NCBI RefSeq assembly: GCF_014193655.1
Contig: NZ_JACHZQ010000009.1
Coordinates: forward strand, 186,001-250,000
DNA from: Rhizobium sp. BK313
Lineage (GTDB): Bacteria; Pseudomonadota; Alphaproteobacteria; Rhizobiales; Rhizobiaceae
Direction: 5' to 3'
DNA: 64,000 bases
Part shown: piece by piece, positions 1 to 8,602 of the stretch
Layout: each line of letters opens with the position of its first letter
Position numbering within the stretch: the stretch's first letter is position 1
Program-made: the position numbers and the translations under genes
The notes under the pieces: generated by a model
What the model was told of the DNA's origin: nothing
The model's database searches: none
The model's input: the letters and a program-made list of their open reading frames with translations, nothing else

Positions 1-282
1 CCAAAGTTAGGACACGACTTTAGCGCGAACTTGCTAAACTTGGCGTTAAGGGCGGGCACAGTGGCAGGTATTGTCACATTGACTGTGCGGTAGCAAAATC
101 GCGGCAGCAGCGCGACCATAAGTAAGAGTACCCGAGATGCGGTTCGACCAGATGAATTGGATGAGCCGATATCGCATGCGGGCAGCATAACCTTGGTAAC
201 CGCCCAGTGGGTCGCATCTCCGTGCACAGCTTAAGAACGAAGCTACTGCTCACTACAATCGTAACTAAACCCACTCACTCTG

Positions 283-318
283 GGAACGCGGATGACGCCG
301 TTATCTGATCCGCGTTCC
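283..318. terminator. Perfect 11-bp hairpin 3' of minE
   Basis: GGAACGCGGAT (283-293) is repeated inverted as ATCCGCGTTCC (308-318) with a 14-nt loop. The stem extends by three more pairs beyond one mismatch. There is no clear T-run on either side, so it may be an mRNA 3'-end structure or a protein site rather than a classical intrinsic terminator. Confidence 0.5.
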
Positions 319-355
319 GAGATAGGGGCTTCTCCGACGAAGTCTTACCAGCTAG

Positions 356-388
356 CTCAATCGCTCGGTCCAAGACCGCCTGATTGAG
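356..388. terminator. Two-part hairpin just after minE
   Basis: CTCAATC pairs with GATTGAG. Inside them CGGTC pairs with GACCG around a CAA loop, separated by symmetric 3-nt internal loops. It begins about 20 nt after the minE stop on the minus strand. It probably ends or stabilises the min transcript; no T-run is visible. Confidence 0.45.
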
Positions 389-409
389 TGCGCTTATCGA
401 ACGTCTCTT

Positions 410-670
410 TTAAGCGGCTTGCACAACCGCGTTTAGCGGGATTTCGACGTCGATCTCCAGGGTCGAGACGTGCTCGTTGCAATCCATCTTGACCTGCACC
501 TTGTCGCCGTCGAGCTGCACGTGTTTGGCTATCACAGCAAGGATTTCCTCCCGCAGCAGTGATACCAGATCAGACCCTACCGATGAGCGTTCGTGGGCGA
601 GAAGCACCTGCAAGCGTTCTCGAGCCGCTGGTGCGGTTCTTTGTTTGCCGAAAAGACGAAAAATGTTCAT
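410..670 (-). CDS. minE: Cell division topological specificity factor MinE
   Basis: An 86-residue protein of normal MinE length. Residues 1-10 (MNIFRLFGKQ) form the amphipathic membrane-binding helix, followed by the MinD-contact segment (ARERLQVLLAHER) and the C-terminal dimerisation domain. MinE stimulates MinD ATPase and drives pole-to-pole oscillation so that MinC blocks Z-ring assembly away from midcell. The start overlaps the end of minD by 4 bp (ATGA), indicating translational coupling as the last gene of minCDE. Rhizobia typically carry this operon on a secondary replicon, which supports the replicon type suggested for this window. Confidence 0.97.
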   Translation of the reverse strand: MNIFRLFGKQRTAPAARERLQVLLAHERSSVGSDLVSLLREEILAVIAKHVQLDGDKVQVKMDCNEHVSTLEIDVEIPLNAVVQAA

Positions 671-1482
671 GCCGCCCTCCGTCCGAATATCTTGCCGAGA
701 AAGTTCCGCTTTTCTCCGGGAATTGTGATCGGTAAAACCTCACCAGCGAGCCGGCGAGCTGCATCGAAATACGCCATTGCGGGTGCACTGCGGCTATCGG
801 CCAGCGTGACGGGCGCGCCAATATTGGAAGCGCGGAGAACATCCATGCTTTCGGGAATGATGCCGAGGAGCGGAATGGAGAGGATCTCCAGAACGTCGTC
901 GACCTTGAGCATATCGCCCCGTTCGGCGCGGTTGGCGTCATACCGGGTCAGGAGCAGATGCTTTTCCATGCGCTCGCCGCGCTCGGCCTTGAGTGTCTTG
1001 GAGTCGAGCAGGCCGATGATGCGATCCGAATCACGTACTGAAGAGACTTCCGGATTGGTGACGACCACCGCCGTATCCGCGTGGCGCATGGCCAGGGTAG
1101 CACCGCGCTCGATCCCGGCGGGGCTGTCGCAGATGATCCAGTCGAAATGCTGCTTCAGCTCGTTTATGACGCGCTCGACACCTTCGGGCGTCAAATTGTC
1201 CTTGTCGCGGGTCTGCGATGCCGGCAGCAGAAACAGCGTCTCCAGCCGCTTGTCGCGGATCAGCGCCTGCGGAAGCTTGGCATCGCCCTGAATGACATTG
1301 ACGAGATCGTAGACGACCCTTCGCTCGGCGCCCATCACAAGGTCGAGATTCCGCAGCCCGACGTCAAAATCGACGACGACGACTTTATCATTTCTCTGCG
1401 CCAGGGCCGCTCCGAGTGCGGCAGTCGAAGTCGTCTTGCCGACCCCGCCTTTGCCCGACGTGACTACGATGACTTTCCCCAT
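667..1482 (-). CDS. minD: Septum-site determining ATPase MinD
   Basis: A 271-residue ParA/MinD-family ATPase. The deviant Walker A motif KGGVGKTT is at residues 10-18, and a typical switch segment (DSPAGIERGA) follows near residue 120. The last residues (RNFLGKIFGRRAA) form the amphipathic membrane-targeting helix. MinD-ATP binds the membrane, recruits MinC and is released by MinE. The gene lies between minC (32 nt upstream) and minE (4-bp overlap). Length and motifs are complete, so the protein should be active. Confidence 0.98.
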   Translation of the reverse strand: MGKVIVVTSGKGGVGKTTSTAALGAALAQRNDKVVVVDFDVGLRNLDLVMGAERRVVYDLVNVIQGDAKLPQALIRDKRLETLFLLPASQTRDKDNLTPEGVERVINELKQHFDWIICDSPAGIERGATLAMRHADTAVVVTNPEVSSVRDSDRIIGLLDSKTLKAERGERMEKHLLLTRYDANRAERGDMLKVDDVLEILSIPLLGIIPESMDVLRASNIGAPVTLADSRSAPAMAYFDAARRLAGEVLPITIPGEKRNFLGKIFGRRAA

Positions 1483-1514
1483 CTTGCTCTCCTCTGTCCT
1501 GGCCGGCTGCCGGC

Positions 1515-2237
1515 TCAGATAAGTTTCTCTGCCATGATCGCGTCGCCTTCGAGCCAGAGCTGGACGGCCTGTCCACGAAGGTTAGGAGCCATGTCTTCTG
1601 CCATTTTGTAGATGCCGTCGATTGCCACCAGTTCAGCCTCAAGCTTCCGGCAGAAGATGCGCGCCGATGCGTTTCCGACCGACCCTGCCATGGCTCGGCC
1701 GCGCAAGCTGCCGTAGATATGAACCGATCCGCCGGCGATGATCTCGGCACCCGAAGCAACCGAACCGATAACGGTGACATCGCCTTCCGGGAAGATCACC
1801 GATTGACCCGAGCGTACCGGTTCCCGGATGACGATGGATTGTATTGCCGGACGAGTCTCGATCGCCGCTGGTCTGCTGCGCACTTCGACAGCCGGCTCCG
1901 CCACGGGAACCTCGAAATCGGAAACGGGTCGCCCGCCCTTGAGCGCAGGAGGCATGCCCGGCCCCAGGATTGAAGGACGTCCACCCTCGATGCCCATGAT
2001 GCTCACATTGCGCCGGGCAAGTTCTCCGATCAGATCCTTCAACTGCGACCGGTCAATCGACAGATCCGTCAGGTCGAGCACGACCGGACGCCCCAAAAAG
2101 AAGCCCGCCGAACGCGCAGCGAGATCATCCAGCCTGATCAACCAATCATCGATGGGAAGATCCGGGGAAAGCATGACCGCCAGGAAAGAACGGCCTTTGA
2201 TGCGGATCGAGCGAGCGTCTGTTAGCACTTTGGTCAT
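1515..2237 (-). CDS. minC: Septum formation inhibitor MinC
   Basis: A 240-residue protein. The N-terminal half is the FtsZ-antagonist domain. A proline/arginine-rich linker sits around residues 95-135. The C-terminal half carries the glycine-rich right-handed beta-helix repeats (GDVTVIGSVASGAEI, GGSVHIYGSLRGRA) that bind MinD. It is first in the minCDE operon; the promoter should lie in the AT-rich 2238-2330 region. It inhibits FtsZ polymerisation where MinD concentrates it. Confidence 0.96.
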   Translation of the reverse strand: MTKVLTDARSIRIKGRSFLAVMLSPDLPIDDWLIRLDDLAARSAGFFLGRPVVLDLTDLSIDRSQLKDLIGELARRNVSIMGIEGGRPSILGPGMPPALKGGRPVSDFEVPVAEPAVEVRSRPAAIETRPAIQSIVIREPVRSGQSVIFPEGDVTVIGSVASGAEIIAGGSVHIYGSLRGRAMAGSVGNASARIFCRKLEAELVAIDGIYKMAEDMAPNLRGQAVQLWLEGDAIMAEKLI

Positions 2238-2526
2238 CTATGTAAATAATTCGTTGACCATGTGTATCGCTGCTATGGTTAACAAAAAGTTAACGCGACC
2301 AAGGTGATATCCAGCATTGCATTGGCCCGCTGCCGATTTTATTGATGGAACTCAGGGGCTTGCGCCAATGATGCTCGATCGGGCCTCTATTAATGAATCC
2401 ATTAAAAATTAGAACGAGCACGAGAACTCATCGCTTCCATTGCTGAGGTCATCGATACGGAAGCGCGGAAAGAGGCAAGTTGGTCGCTTGGGTCCAAAAG
2501 CCTGAGCAATCGTCTTCCGACTCAGC

Positions 2527-3243
2527 TCACCGACTTGGTAACGCGGCCGGTTTTCCGAACAGAAAACCTTGCATGTGAGTTGCGCCGGAAGCGCGTGCAG
2601 CCTCCAGGTGCTCCGTCTTTTCGATGCCTTCGGCAACGATGATCGGGGCAACGCAAGACGCAAATCCGACAAGATAGTGCAAGCTGCTCTGCCCCTTCTG
2701 AGACATCCGGACATTTCGCACTAGCGAAGCGTCGATCTTGATTATGTCGGCCGGGACTGTCAGCAGCCGCGCAGGCGTGGCCAAACCGGCGCCGAAGTTA
2801 TCAATGGCCACCCGGCAGCCAAGCGCGCGAACGGTCCTCAGCCTCTCGATACCCTCGCCCACCAGAGGATAAGTTTCCGTTATTTCAAGAACAAGCCGCT
2901 GAGCGAGTTCTGAATGGCGCTCGATTTGGCGGAAAATCTGCTTCCAGCGGTCCGGGGCTGCCAAATTGGCGGCGGAAATGTTGCATCCGAGAACAAGACT
3001 TTGATCTTTGGCCAAATTCGACAGAATGAGGTCCAGCATACGCGCATCAAGATCGAAGGAAGCCATGGAGGATTCCAGATAGGGCGCAAAATCTCTCGCG
3101 CTGTGAACAACGCCGTGAGCATCCGAAATCCGCGCGAAGCACTCCAAATAGAGCACCTTCTCCGGAGCATCAATTTGGCTGACCTTTTGTGCGGCAAAAC
3201 TCAGTCCGCGATCGGAAACAGCCTTGGACATAGTGAGAGACAC
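2527..3243 (-). CDS. Degenerate EAL-domain protein
   Basis: A 238-residue stand-alone EAL domain without GGDEF or a membrane segment. Most of the fold is recognisable: NIS, LEITE, KID, AEGIE and QGFLFG are present. The signature EAL/EVL is ECF, however, and the metal-binding DDFGTG motif reads DNFGAG, losing the second aspartate. Active c-di-GMP phosphodiesterases need both aspartates, so I infer weak or no hydrolysis and possibly a c-di-GMP- or protein-binding role. It lies 313 nt downstream of the STAS gene of the signalling operon, same strand, probably with its own promoter. Confidence 0.85.
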   Translation of the reverse strand: MSLTMSKAVSDRGLSFAAQKVSQIDAPEKVLYLECFARISDAHGVVHSARDFAPYLESSMASFDLDARMLDLILSNLAKDQSLVLGCNISAANLAAPDRWKQIFRQIERHSELAQRLVLEITETYPLVGEGIERLRTVRALGCRVAIDNFGAGLATPARLLTVPADIIKIDASLVRNVRMSQKGQSSLHYLVGFASCVAPIIVAEGIEKTEHLEAARASGATHMQGFLFGKPAALPSR

Positions 3244-3556
3244 CTCCAGTAATGCTGTTCTCAGTCATTGTTTCGACTGTGGGCGGGGCCGCCAAGCCAT
3301 TTGTGGGAACTTCCAGACAACAGAAACGATACAACCGAACGGCGTTGTCGGGCTAATTGAATTTCATATGTTAGTAACTTATAAGTACATCGGAAGGGCT
3401 AATTGTGTCAAATCCTCAATCACTGCGAGATTTTATGCAACCCTGCTTTTACATCGAAGGCGGCACCTTGTCTTTTGCCGCAAGTAATATCCGTCGCCGA
3501 AAGGTTAGGCGATTCGGCCCGCTATGTCAGAGCCGAATGTTACAAACATTGCAAAA
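3244..3556. other. Intergenic stretch between STAS and EAL genes
   Basis: No coding potential on either strand that I can support. It is relatively AT-rich and probably holds the end of the signalling operon transcript and the promoter of the downstream EAL gene. A ribosome-site-like GGAGGT lies just before the EAL start. No strong dyad was seen. Confidence 0.5.
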
Positions 3557-3901
3557 TTAATTGAGTCGGAGGTCTAGATCGCGATAAAGCTTCTTCAAAT
3601 TCGGAAGGGATTTTTGCTGCCACGAAATCTGTTTGGAACCACGCACCGTCATGCGCACGTCGGCTCGTTTGCGGGCCTCTATCGTCAGTTTCGCAAGCAG
3701 GTTTATGCCTGAAGAATTCAGAAACTGGAGCCCTGTGAGATCAAGTGTTAGCCGCTCAGGGCTTTTCTCGAGCAGATCCATAACCAACTGGAAGATCGGA
3801 GCGTAAGCATCTGATCCCGCCAAACGCATGGAACCGTCGAAGAACACGACGTATCCTTCGGTCCAAACGCGAAATGCCTCTCCTCTGATTTCCATAGTCA
3901 A
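3557..3901 (-). CDS. STAS-like partner-switch protein (slr1659/SiaC-like role)
   Basis: A 114-residue single-domain protein with an anti-sigma-factor-antagonist (STAS-like) layout: a strand (LTLDLTG) followed by FLNSSGINLLAKL, where the NSSG serine is the expected phosphorylation site. It resembles the cyanobacterial slr1659-type regulators that pair with an ATPase and a PP2C phosphatase. The gene starts 3 nt after the ATPase-like gene at 3905-4471. I infer that the ATPase phosphorylates it and the SpoIIE phosphatase dephosphorylates it. The output partner is unknown but may be one of the c-di-GMP proteins in the cluster. Confidence 0.75.
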   Translation of the reverse strand: MTMEIRGEAFRVWTEGYVVFFDGSMRLAGSDAYAPIFQLVMDLLEKSPERLTLDLTGLQFLNSSGINLLAKLTIEARKRADVRMTVRGSKQISWQQKSLPNLKKLYRDLDLRLN

Positions 3902-3904
3902 AAC

Positions 3905-4471
3905 TCAGCGATTTTGGACGGAAGGGACTGGCAAAGAAGCATAGGTCTCGAGATGCGTTCGACCGTTCGGCTGGTTCGCATCAAAAACCCACGCCAAGTC
4001 AGCGTCATAGTCACTCATCAGCGTCAGTAAGCCAAGGCCGGACTCCGTGCCGAACGTCAACGCGGCGTTCTTCTCAATTTGCCGAATGAGCAATTCCGAA
4101 GGGTCATCGGCGGTTAGCTGAGCAAGCAGATGCTGAAAACGCGTTGCATTTTCGTTGTCGATGAAATTCGAGACCTTCATCCGAAACCGTTCTCCTTCAA
4201 TCGAAGCCGAAATATCAATCTCACCGGACACGCGAAACTTCACAGCGTTTTCGATAAGCTCATTGGCTACGTAGCCGATGTCATGACGCACCTGATGATA
4301 GACCTTACGCAAACTTCTGTAACGCAGAGCCGTTATTTCAGCGATAAAATCGGATGTCATCGAACAATGGGACCAACTTAGATCGAGTGGCCCATCCAGC
4401 AATCGGAGCAAAGTAGCGTCGCCTGCGCTGCTTGTTACAAGATCTTCCAGCCCAAACACGACTGTCGTCAT
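3905..4471 (-). CDS. ATP-binding regulator (slr1658/SiaB-like kinase)
   Basis: A 188-residue protein with GHKL-type features: the N-box NELIENAVKF near residue 73 and a glycine-rich ATP-lid segment GLGLLTLMSDYDADL near residue 143. This type works as a kinase or anti-antagonist for a STAS-like partner, as SiaB does for SiaC in Pseudomonas. The gene sits between the phosphatase (4-nt gap) and the STAS gene (3-nt gap). It is the intact counterpart of the degenerate copy at 8008-8526. The family assignment rests on motif layout only. Confidence 0.75.
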   Translation of the reverse strand: MTTVVFGLEDLVTSSAGDATLLRLLDGPLDLSWSHCSMTSDFIAEITALRYRSLRKVYHQVRHDIGYVANELIENAVKFRVSGEIDISASIEGERFRMKVSNFIDNENATRFQHLLAQLTADDPSELLIRQIEKNAALTFGTESGLGLLTLMSDYDADLAWVFDANQPNGRTHLETYASLPVPSVQNR

Positions 4472-4475
4472 GTTA

Positions 4476-6836
4476 TCACCTATGTCTCATTACAACCAAG
4501 GTTATATCATCGTGAATCTTCTGCGACCCAATATAAGTCATGAGATTCTCTAGAATGCCGTTCATTACATCCTGGGCGCTACCTCCATAAAGATCGCGGG
4601 CCGATTCACAAAGCCGTTCAATTCCATACAACTCGCCCTGCCGGTTCTCGGCTTCCGTGACGCCGTCCGTGTGCAGAACGATGATGTCGCCACTTCCAAA
4701 GGTGACATCTTTGGTATCGACAAATTCGGAAATATCTGAATCGAGCCCGACAGGAAGCCCGAGGTCGCCGGTTTCGATCCGCTCCACCTCTCCACCTTGT
4801 CTCACGACAATCAGGTCCTCGTGTTGGCCGGAGAGCGTCATTCGTTCACCGTCATAGTCGAGAAAGGCAAGGGTCAAGTGTTTGTCGGTCTTCGTTCGCT
4901 CGATGTTTTTGTAAATCGTGCGGTTGAGGTCGTTCAGGAACTTTGCCGGATTGGTCTCCCCCGCCTCCTGCAATGCACGCGCCACGGACTGAACCATCAG
5001 CATGAGCACGCCGCTTTCAAGGCCATGGCCGGTAACATCCCCTATTCCGATCTTCAGCCTTTTTCCGTCTTGCAGGATATCATAGTAGTCACCGCCGACC
5101 TCATCGGCGGGGCGCATAAAGGCGGCAATCTCCAATTGCTCGATGGCGGCAAGCTCGTTCGCGCGCGGCAAGACCATGAGCTGTATCCGCTGAGCGACAG
5201 CCAGTTCGGCGCCAAGCCGAAGGTTCTCGCTCTTCAATTGCGTGTTCAGCACCGAGATTTCCTCTTTCGCCTCGGCGATTTCCTTGGTTCTTTCCTCTAC
5301 AAGCGATTCGAGGTTTTCCGTGTGAAAACTTATGTCCTCGGCCATGCGGTTAAACGCAACGCCGGCCTCGCCGACCTCGTCGCGCGACGGAATATCGACC
5401 CTTACCGAATAGTCTTTTGCCTGAATGCGCCGCGCCGCGCTCGCGAGCGCGCTGATGCCGCTGGTAATCCGCTTCGAAACCGCAAACACCGCCGCGGTGA
5501 CAATCATCAGCGATATCAAGATCGCAAGGATCTGATAGATAAGGATGCGGTTTGTCGCACGCGATATTTCTTCTTGCGCGGCAAAAAGAGAGGCATAGAT
5601 CTCCCGCTCCGGCACGACGATTCCGAGCGACATTGCTTCCTTTTGAACCGGCCCGGAAACCCAAAGGTTCGTTGGCGCTATCTGTTTCACGACAACCAGG
5701 TAAGGGATCTTCTCTCCCTGCTCCTCAAGGGAGATATGCTGAATGACACCATCGCGATCCAAAGGTAGCGTTGCTAACGCCTTCTGAGTGCTGTTGTGGA
5801 ACGAGCGGTCAAGGCCGGTCACGCCCTTGTCGCCGGTCTCGCTCGATGAGCGCAGGCCGATAATCTTTTCGCCTGCGGGATTGATGGCGACCACATTGCC
5901 ATTCGACATCGTCAAGAAGCCAAAGCCGGTATTAGCAACCTTCACGCTTTCGACGATCCCGGCCAGTTGATCCAGCGTAATATCGGCTCCGGCAATGCCG
6001 GCAACCTCCCGGCGGTCGGGAGACCAGAGAGGATTGAAGAAGCTGACGATCAACTTGCCGGTAATCGCATCGGTATAGGGTGCGGTTTGCGTGATGTCGT
6101 CCGCGACAGGGCGCGTACCCGGATCACGGGCCCATTGCTGCCAGGATTCGTATAGGCCGGGAAAGAAAAAATCCCAGAAATTGGCCTCGTTGTGACCGGG
6201 ATAAAGACGATCAAAGGTCTGCGCCTGATCGGTGTAAGGCACCGTCCTGAAGATCGGTCGCTCCTTGGGCCCGATATAATACATCTGCAGCTTGGAATAG
6301 CCGCTCTTCAACAAGTTCGGCGCAACGAGGTCGACAACCGTACTGGTCTCGATATCCTTTTGCACAGCGGGCAACGGCTGATGATTTTGGTCGAGCAAAT
6401 AGCCCCAAACGCTGATCACGGAGGGCGAACCCGGAAGATTCTGGGCCCAATGACCTTTTGGATCGTAAGTAAGCTTGATGGCACCGGGCTCGGAACGTGC
6501 CAGCGCCTCGCCGATCGCATCGTTTCGGCTGGGATGATCTATCTGAGACTGAAGAACGCCTGCGAGCGTTTTGACATCCGAATGCACTTGATTGAGAAGC
6601 AGCCCGACACGAGCGGCCGTCGAGTCTGCGTAGGATCGGATATAATCCTGGCTCGCTCGTTCAAGGCCTTGGCCCACTTCGGAAGTGGCGTCGCGGGACA
6701 ATCGCTGCACGTTCCATAGCGCCAATCCACCGCTGACGAGAAGGTCAAAAAGGACGGCGCCTCCCACTACGAGGACGAATTTCGCCCGAAACGACCGGAT
6801 GCTGGGGATGACAAATCGACCAACTTTCCTGTTCAT
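4476..6836 (-). CDS. Membrane receptor PP2C/SpoIIE phosphatase (SiaA-like)
   Basis: A 786-residue protein. Transmembrane segment 1 lies near residues 15-37, a large periplasmic dCache-like sensor region runs to about 430, and transmembrane segment 2 (ILISLMIVTAAVFAV) is near 445. A HAMP domain and coiled coil (490-560) and a SpoIIE/PP2C phosphatase domain (about 570-786) follow. Phosphatase metal motifs are intact: EVGGDYYD, IGDVTGHGLESG, LHTDGVTEAEN. I chose the ATG at 6836 because it overlaps the stop of the upstream methyltransferase gene as ATGA; a longer frame begins at 6863. It probably senses an external ligand and dephosphorylates the STAS-like partners. Confidence 0.88.
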   Translation of the reverse strand: MNRKVGRFVIPSIRSFRAKFVLVVGGAVLFDLLVSGGLALWNVQRLSRDATSEVGQGLERASQDYIRSYADSTAARVGLLLNQVHSDVKTLAGVLQSQIDHPSRNDAIGEALARSEPGAIKLTYDPKGHWAQNLPGSPSVISVWGYLLDQNHQPLPAVQKDIETSTVVDLVAPNLLKSGYSKLQMYYIGPKERPIFRTVPYTDQAQTFDRLYPGHNEANFWDFFFPGLYESWQQWARDPGTRPVADDITQTAPYTDAITGKLIVSFFNPLWSPDRREVAGIAGADITLDQLAGIVESVKVANTGFGFLTMSNGNVVAINPAGEKIIGLRSSSETGDKGVTGLDRSFHNSTQKALATLPLDRDGVIQHISLEEQGEKIPYLVVVKQIAPTNLWVSGPVQKEAMSLGIVVPEREIYASLFAAQEEISRATNRILIYQILAILISLMIVTAAVFAVSKRITSGISALASAARRIQAKDYSVRVDIPSRDEVGEAGVAFNRMAEDISFHTENLESLVEERTKEIAEAKEEISVLNTQLKSENLRLGAELAVAQRIQLMVLPRANELAAIEQLEIAAFMRPADEVGGDYYDILQDGKRLKIGIGDVTGHGLESGVLMLMVQSVARALQEAGETNPAKFLNDLNRTIYKNIERTKTDKHLTLAFLDYDGERMTLSGQHEDLIVVRQGGEVERIETGDLGLPVGLDSDISEFVDTKDVTFGSGDIIVLHTDGVTEAENRQGELYGIERLCESARDLYGGSAQDVMNGILENLMTYIGSQKIHDDITLVVMRHR

Positions 6837-8011
6837 AGCGGCTTCCGCCCGGAGGCCGCCCATATAGGCCAGCCGGCATAACCTTTCGGATGAAGGGCGG
6901 CGAAGATGTGATCCTGGAAGCCCTGGCGGAAACGCTTGATGAATTCCGGCGTGTCGCCCCGGCGGACAGACATTTCGCCGGCGTAAACGTTCTCCCAGGC
7001 GGCGATGACATCCGCAAAATCTTGCGGATCACCGTCGAGGTTGCTGACCATGAAGCTTTCCATCTCGATGGCCTCGAAACCCGCCTCCAACAGGAGTCGG
7101 CGGCTTTTGGGGCCCATTTCGACATCCATGTCGAAATGACTGAACAGCGTCGCCACCTCGTTATACGTCCACTGTATGCTTGCCGCGCGTGGCTCGCCAA
7201 GGCAATGGGAATTCTTTTCGTTGGTTATGTAGACGCGTCCGCCGGGCTTGCAGATGCGGTAGAGTTCTCTGAGCAGAATGTCGGGCCGATTGAAGATTTG
7301 CAGCGAATGGCGACAGGTCACCAGATCAAACTGATTGTCTTCCAGAAGCATTTGCGATGCGTCGCCATAGGTATATTCGATATCGCGGATATCGAAATCG
7401 GCAGCGACCTTGCGTGCATATTCGAGGCTGCCCATCGAATGATCGAGCGCGACGATTCTTGCCGGCTTGAATTCCTTGTGGACCAATACGGCGAAATCAC
7501 CGATCCCGCAGCAAATGTCCGCCATAGCAATGCCAGCGTGCATGCCGTGACGCGGTAGAATCTCGCGTTCATGGCGCCAGGTCATTTTCGTCTGAGTCCG
7601 CAAAATAGGAATGAAGCTCTGGTCTTCGACGAAGGTCTGGCCCGGATAAAACGCGGAATCATACGCCTCGACCGCAATCTTCGGTTCGATGGAATTCAGA
7701 TGATGGAATGTTCTGGTCGCCCAGCCAACGACACTGGACGTCACGACGACAAAGCGAAGGTCTCGCCGTGACCTGCTGGCATTCACCAACAGGCGCGCCA
7801 AGGCGTGATACGCCGTCGCATTCATATGAATGAGACGTTTAACATTTATATAGAGCACGCCTTTAACTTGATTGATGCTCTTTTCGAGTAGGGCGATCGT
7901 CTCAGCGATCTCGAAAGGTGACAGCGGCCGCAGGATGCCTGAAAGCGAAAACTCCTGACTGTTTAAGTCGAACTGAGCCGAAAACAGCGGAACCGGTTCG
8001 TGCGAACTCAA
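6833..8011 (-). CDS. STAS-like domain fused to SAM methyltransferase
   Basis: A 392-residue protein. Residues 1-130 align by eye with the STAS-like protein at 3557-3901: the strand LYINVKRL corresponds to LTLDLTGL and MNATAYHALARLL to LNSSGINLLAKL, so the phospho-acceptor region keeps a Thr. Residues 150-330 are a class I methyltransferase with motif I DICCGIGDFAVL near residue 169, then VALDHS and CRHSLQIF. The gene overlaps both neighbours by 4 bp (ATGA), so it is firmly inside the operon. I infer methyl transfer gated by partner switching; the substrate is unknown. Automated annotation might mistake it for a UbiE-type enzyme. Confidence 0.75.
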   Translation of the reverse strand: MSSHEPVPLFSAQFDLNSQEFSLSGILRPLSPFEIAETIALLEKSINQVKGVLYINVKRLIHMNATAYHALARLLVNASRSRRDLRFVVVTSSVVGWATRTFHHLNSIEPKIAVEAYDSAFYPGQTFVEDQSFIPILRTQTKMTWRHEREILPRHGMHAGIAMADICCGIGDFAVLVHKEFKPARIVALDHSMGSLEYARKVAADFDIRDIEYTYGDASQMLLEDNQFDLVTCRHSLQIFNRPDILLRELYRICKPGGRVYITNEKNSHCLGEPRAASIQWTYNEVATLFSHFDMDVEMGPKSRRLLLEAGFEAIEMESFMVSNLDGDPQDFADVIAAWENVYAGEMSVRRGDTPEFIKRFRQGFQDHIFAALHPKGYAGWPIWAASGRKPL

Positions 8012-8526
8012 TTCAGTAATCCCTCCACTGGAATGTCCAAAACCACGGTAAGAGCCTGATCATCCACCTCCTGCAACGATAGCGATGCGTCATAGTTGAC
8101 CGCTAAGCCAAGCAAAACGATGTCCTCCTGAGCGGAATTTTCGTCAGCGAGTGCCTCGAGGTATCTTTGCAGAGCGCCGCCACCCGAAGCGTGGGCAGTT
8201 GCATCACGGTAGAGGTGATGTTGCTCGGAAGCACAGGGAAACGTCAAAGCGATCCGCTCTAAGTTATCCCCGCGGGAAATATTGCAGTGAAGTCGCCCCG
8301 GAGCACAGCCCGAGCGAAATGAGATCTCAAAAAGCTCGTTTAGGGCGGATGAAAGAAGGTTGGCGTGCCGGACGGGATCGCTTCGGTCATGACTCACCAT
8401 GCGCGCAACGTAGTTCGACAACTGATTGCAATGGAGCCAATCCGACATGAAAATTTCCATTTCCATTTCCAACTCCAGCATCGGATGAAATGGGAATGTG
8501 GTGCGGTCTGTGCTCTGCTCGCTCAA
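8008..8526 (-). CDS. Degenerate ATPase-like partner protein
   Basis: A 172-residue protein aligning with the C-terminal two thirds of the ATPase-like regulator at 3905-4471. ALNELFEISF matches VANELIENAV but lacks the second N-box Asn, and EDIVLLGLAVNYDASL matches SGLGLLTLMSDYDADL but lacks the GxG lid. I therefore infer loss of ATP binding and a scaffold or inhibitor role for the STAS-methyltransferase encoded next (4-bp ATGA overlap). The N-terminus has a Met/Glu-rich stretch. An alternative is an unrelated small regulator; the alignment is short. Confidence 0.6.
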   Translation of the reverse strand: MSEQSTDRTTFPFHPMLELEMEMEIFMSDWLHCNQLSNYVARMVSHDRSDPVRHANLLSSALNELFEISFRSGCAPGRLHCNISRGDNLERIALTFPCASEQHHLYRDATAHASGGGALQRYLEALADENSAQEDIVLLGLAVNYDASLSLQEVDDQALTVVLDIPVEGLLN

Positions 8527-8602
8527 GGCCGATCCCCCTGAATTTCCAAATATTCGCGACTATCCAAGGGACTAGTTCGACTGGTCCCTCTAGTCCCACT
8601 GC

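Larger units (their letters stand above)
1..409. other. Gene-free stretch downstream of minE
   Basis: I find no convincing gene here. Open frames are short, lack a good ribosome site and resemble nothing I recognise. The stretch holds two strong hairpins, listed separately at 283-318 and 356-388, which lie 3' of the min operon. Confidence 0.6.

Noticed and set aside
74..274. Possible small gene on the minus strand at the window start
   Set aside because: No ribosome site, no domain, unusual composition; treated as non-coding.
283..303. GGAAC ... CGTT resembling an EcfG general-stress promoter
   Set aside because: The spacing is about 11 bp, not the 16-17 bp needed, and the bases belong to a hairpin stem.
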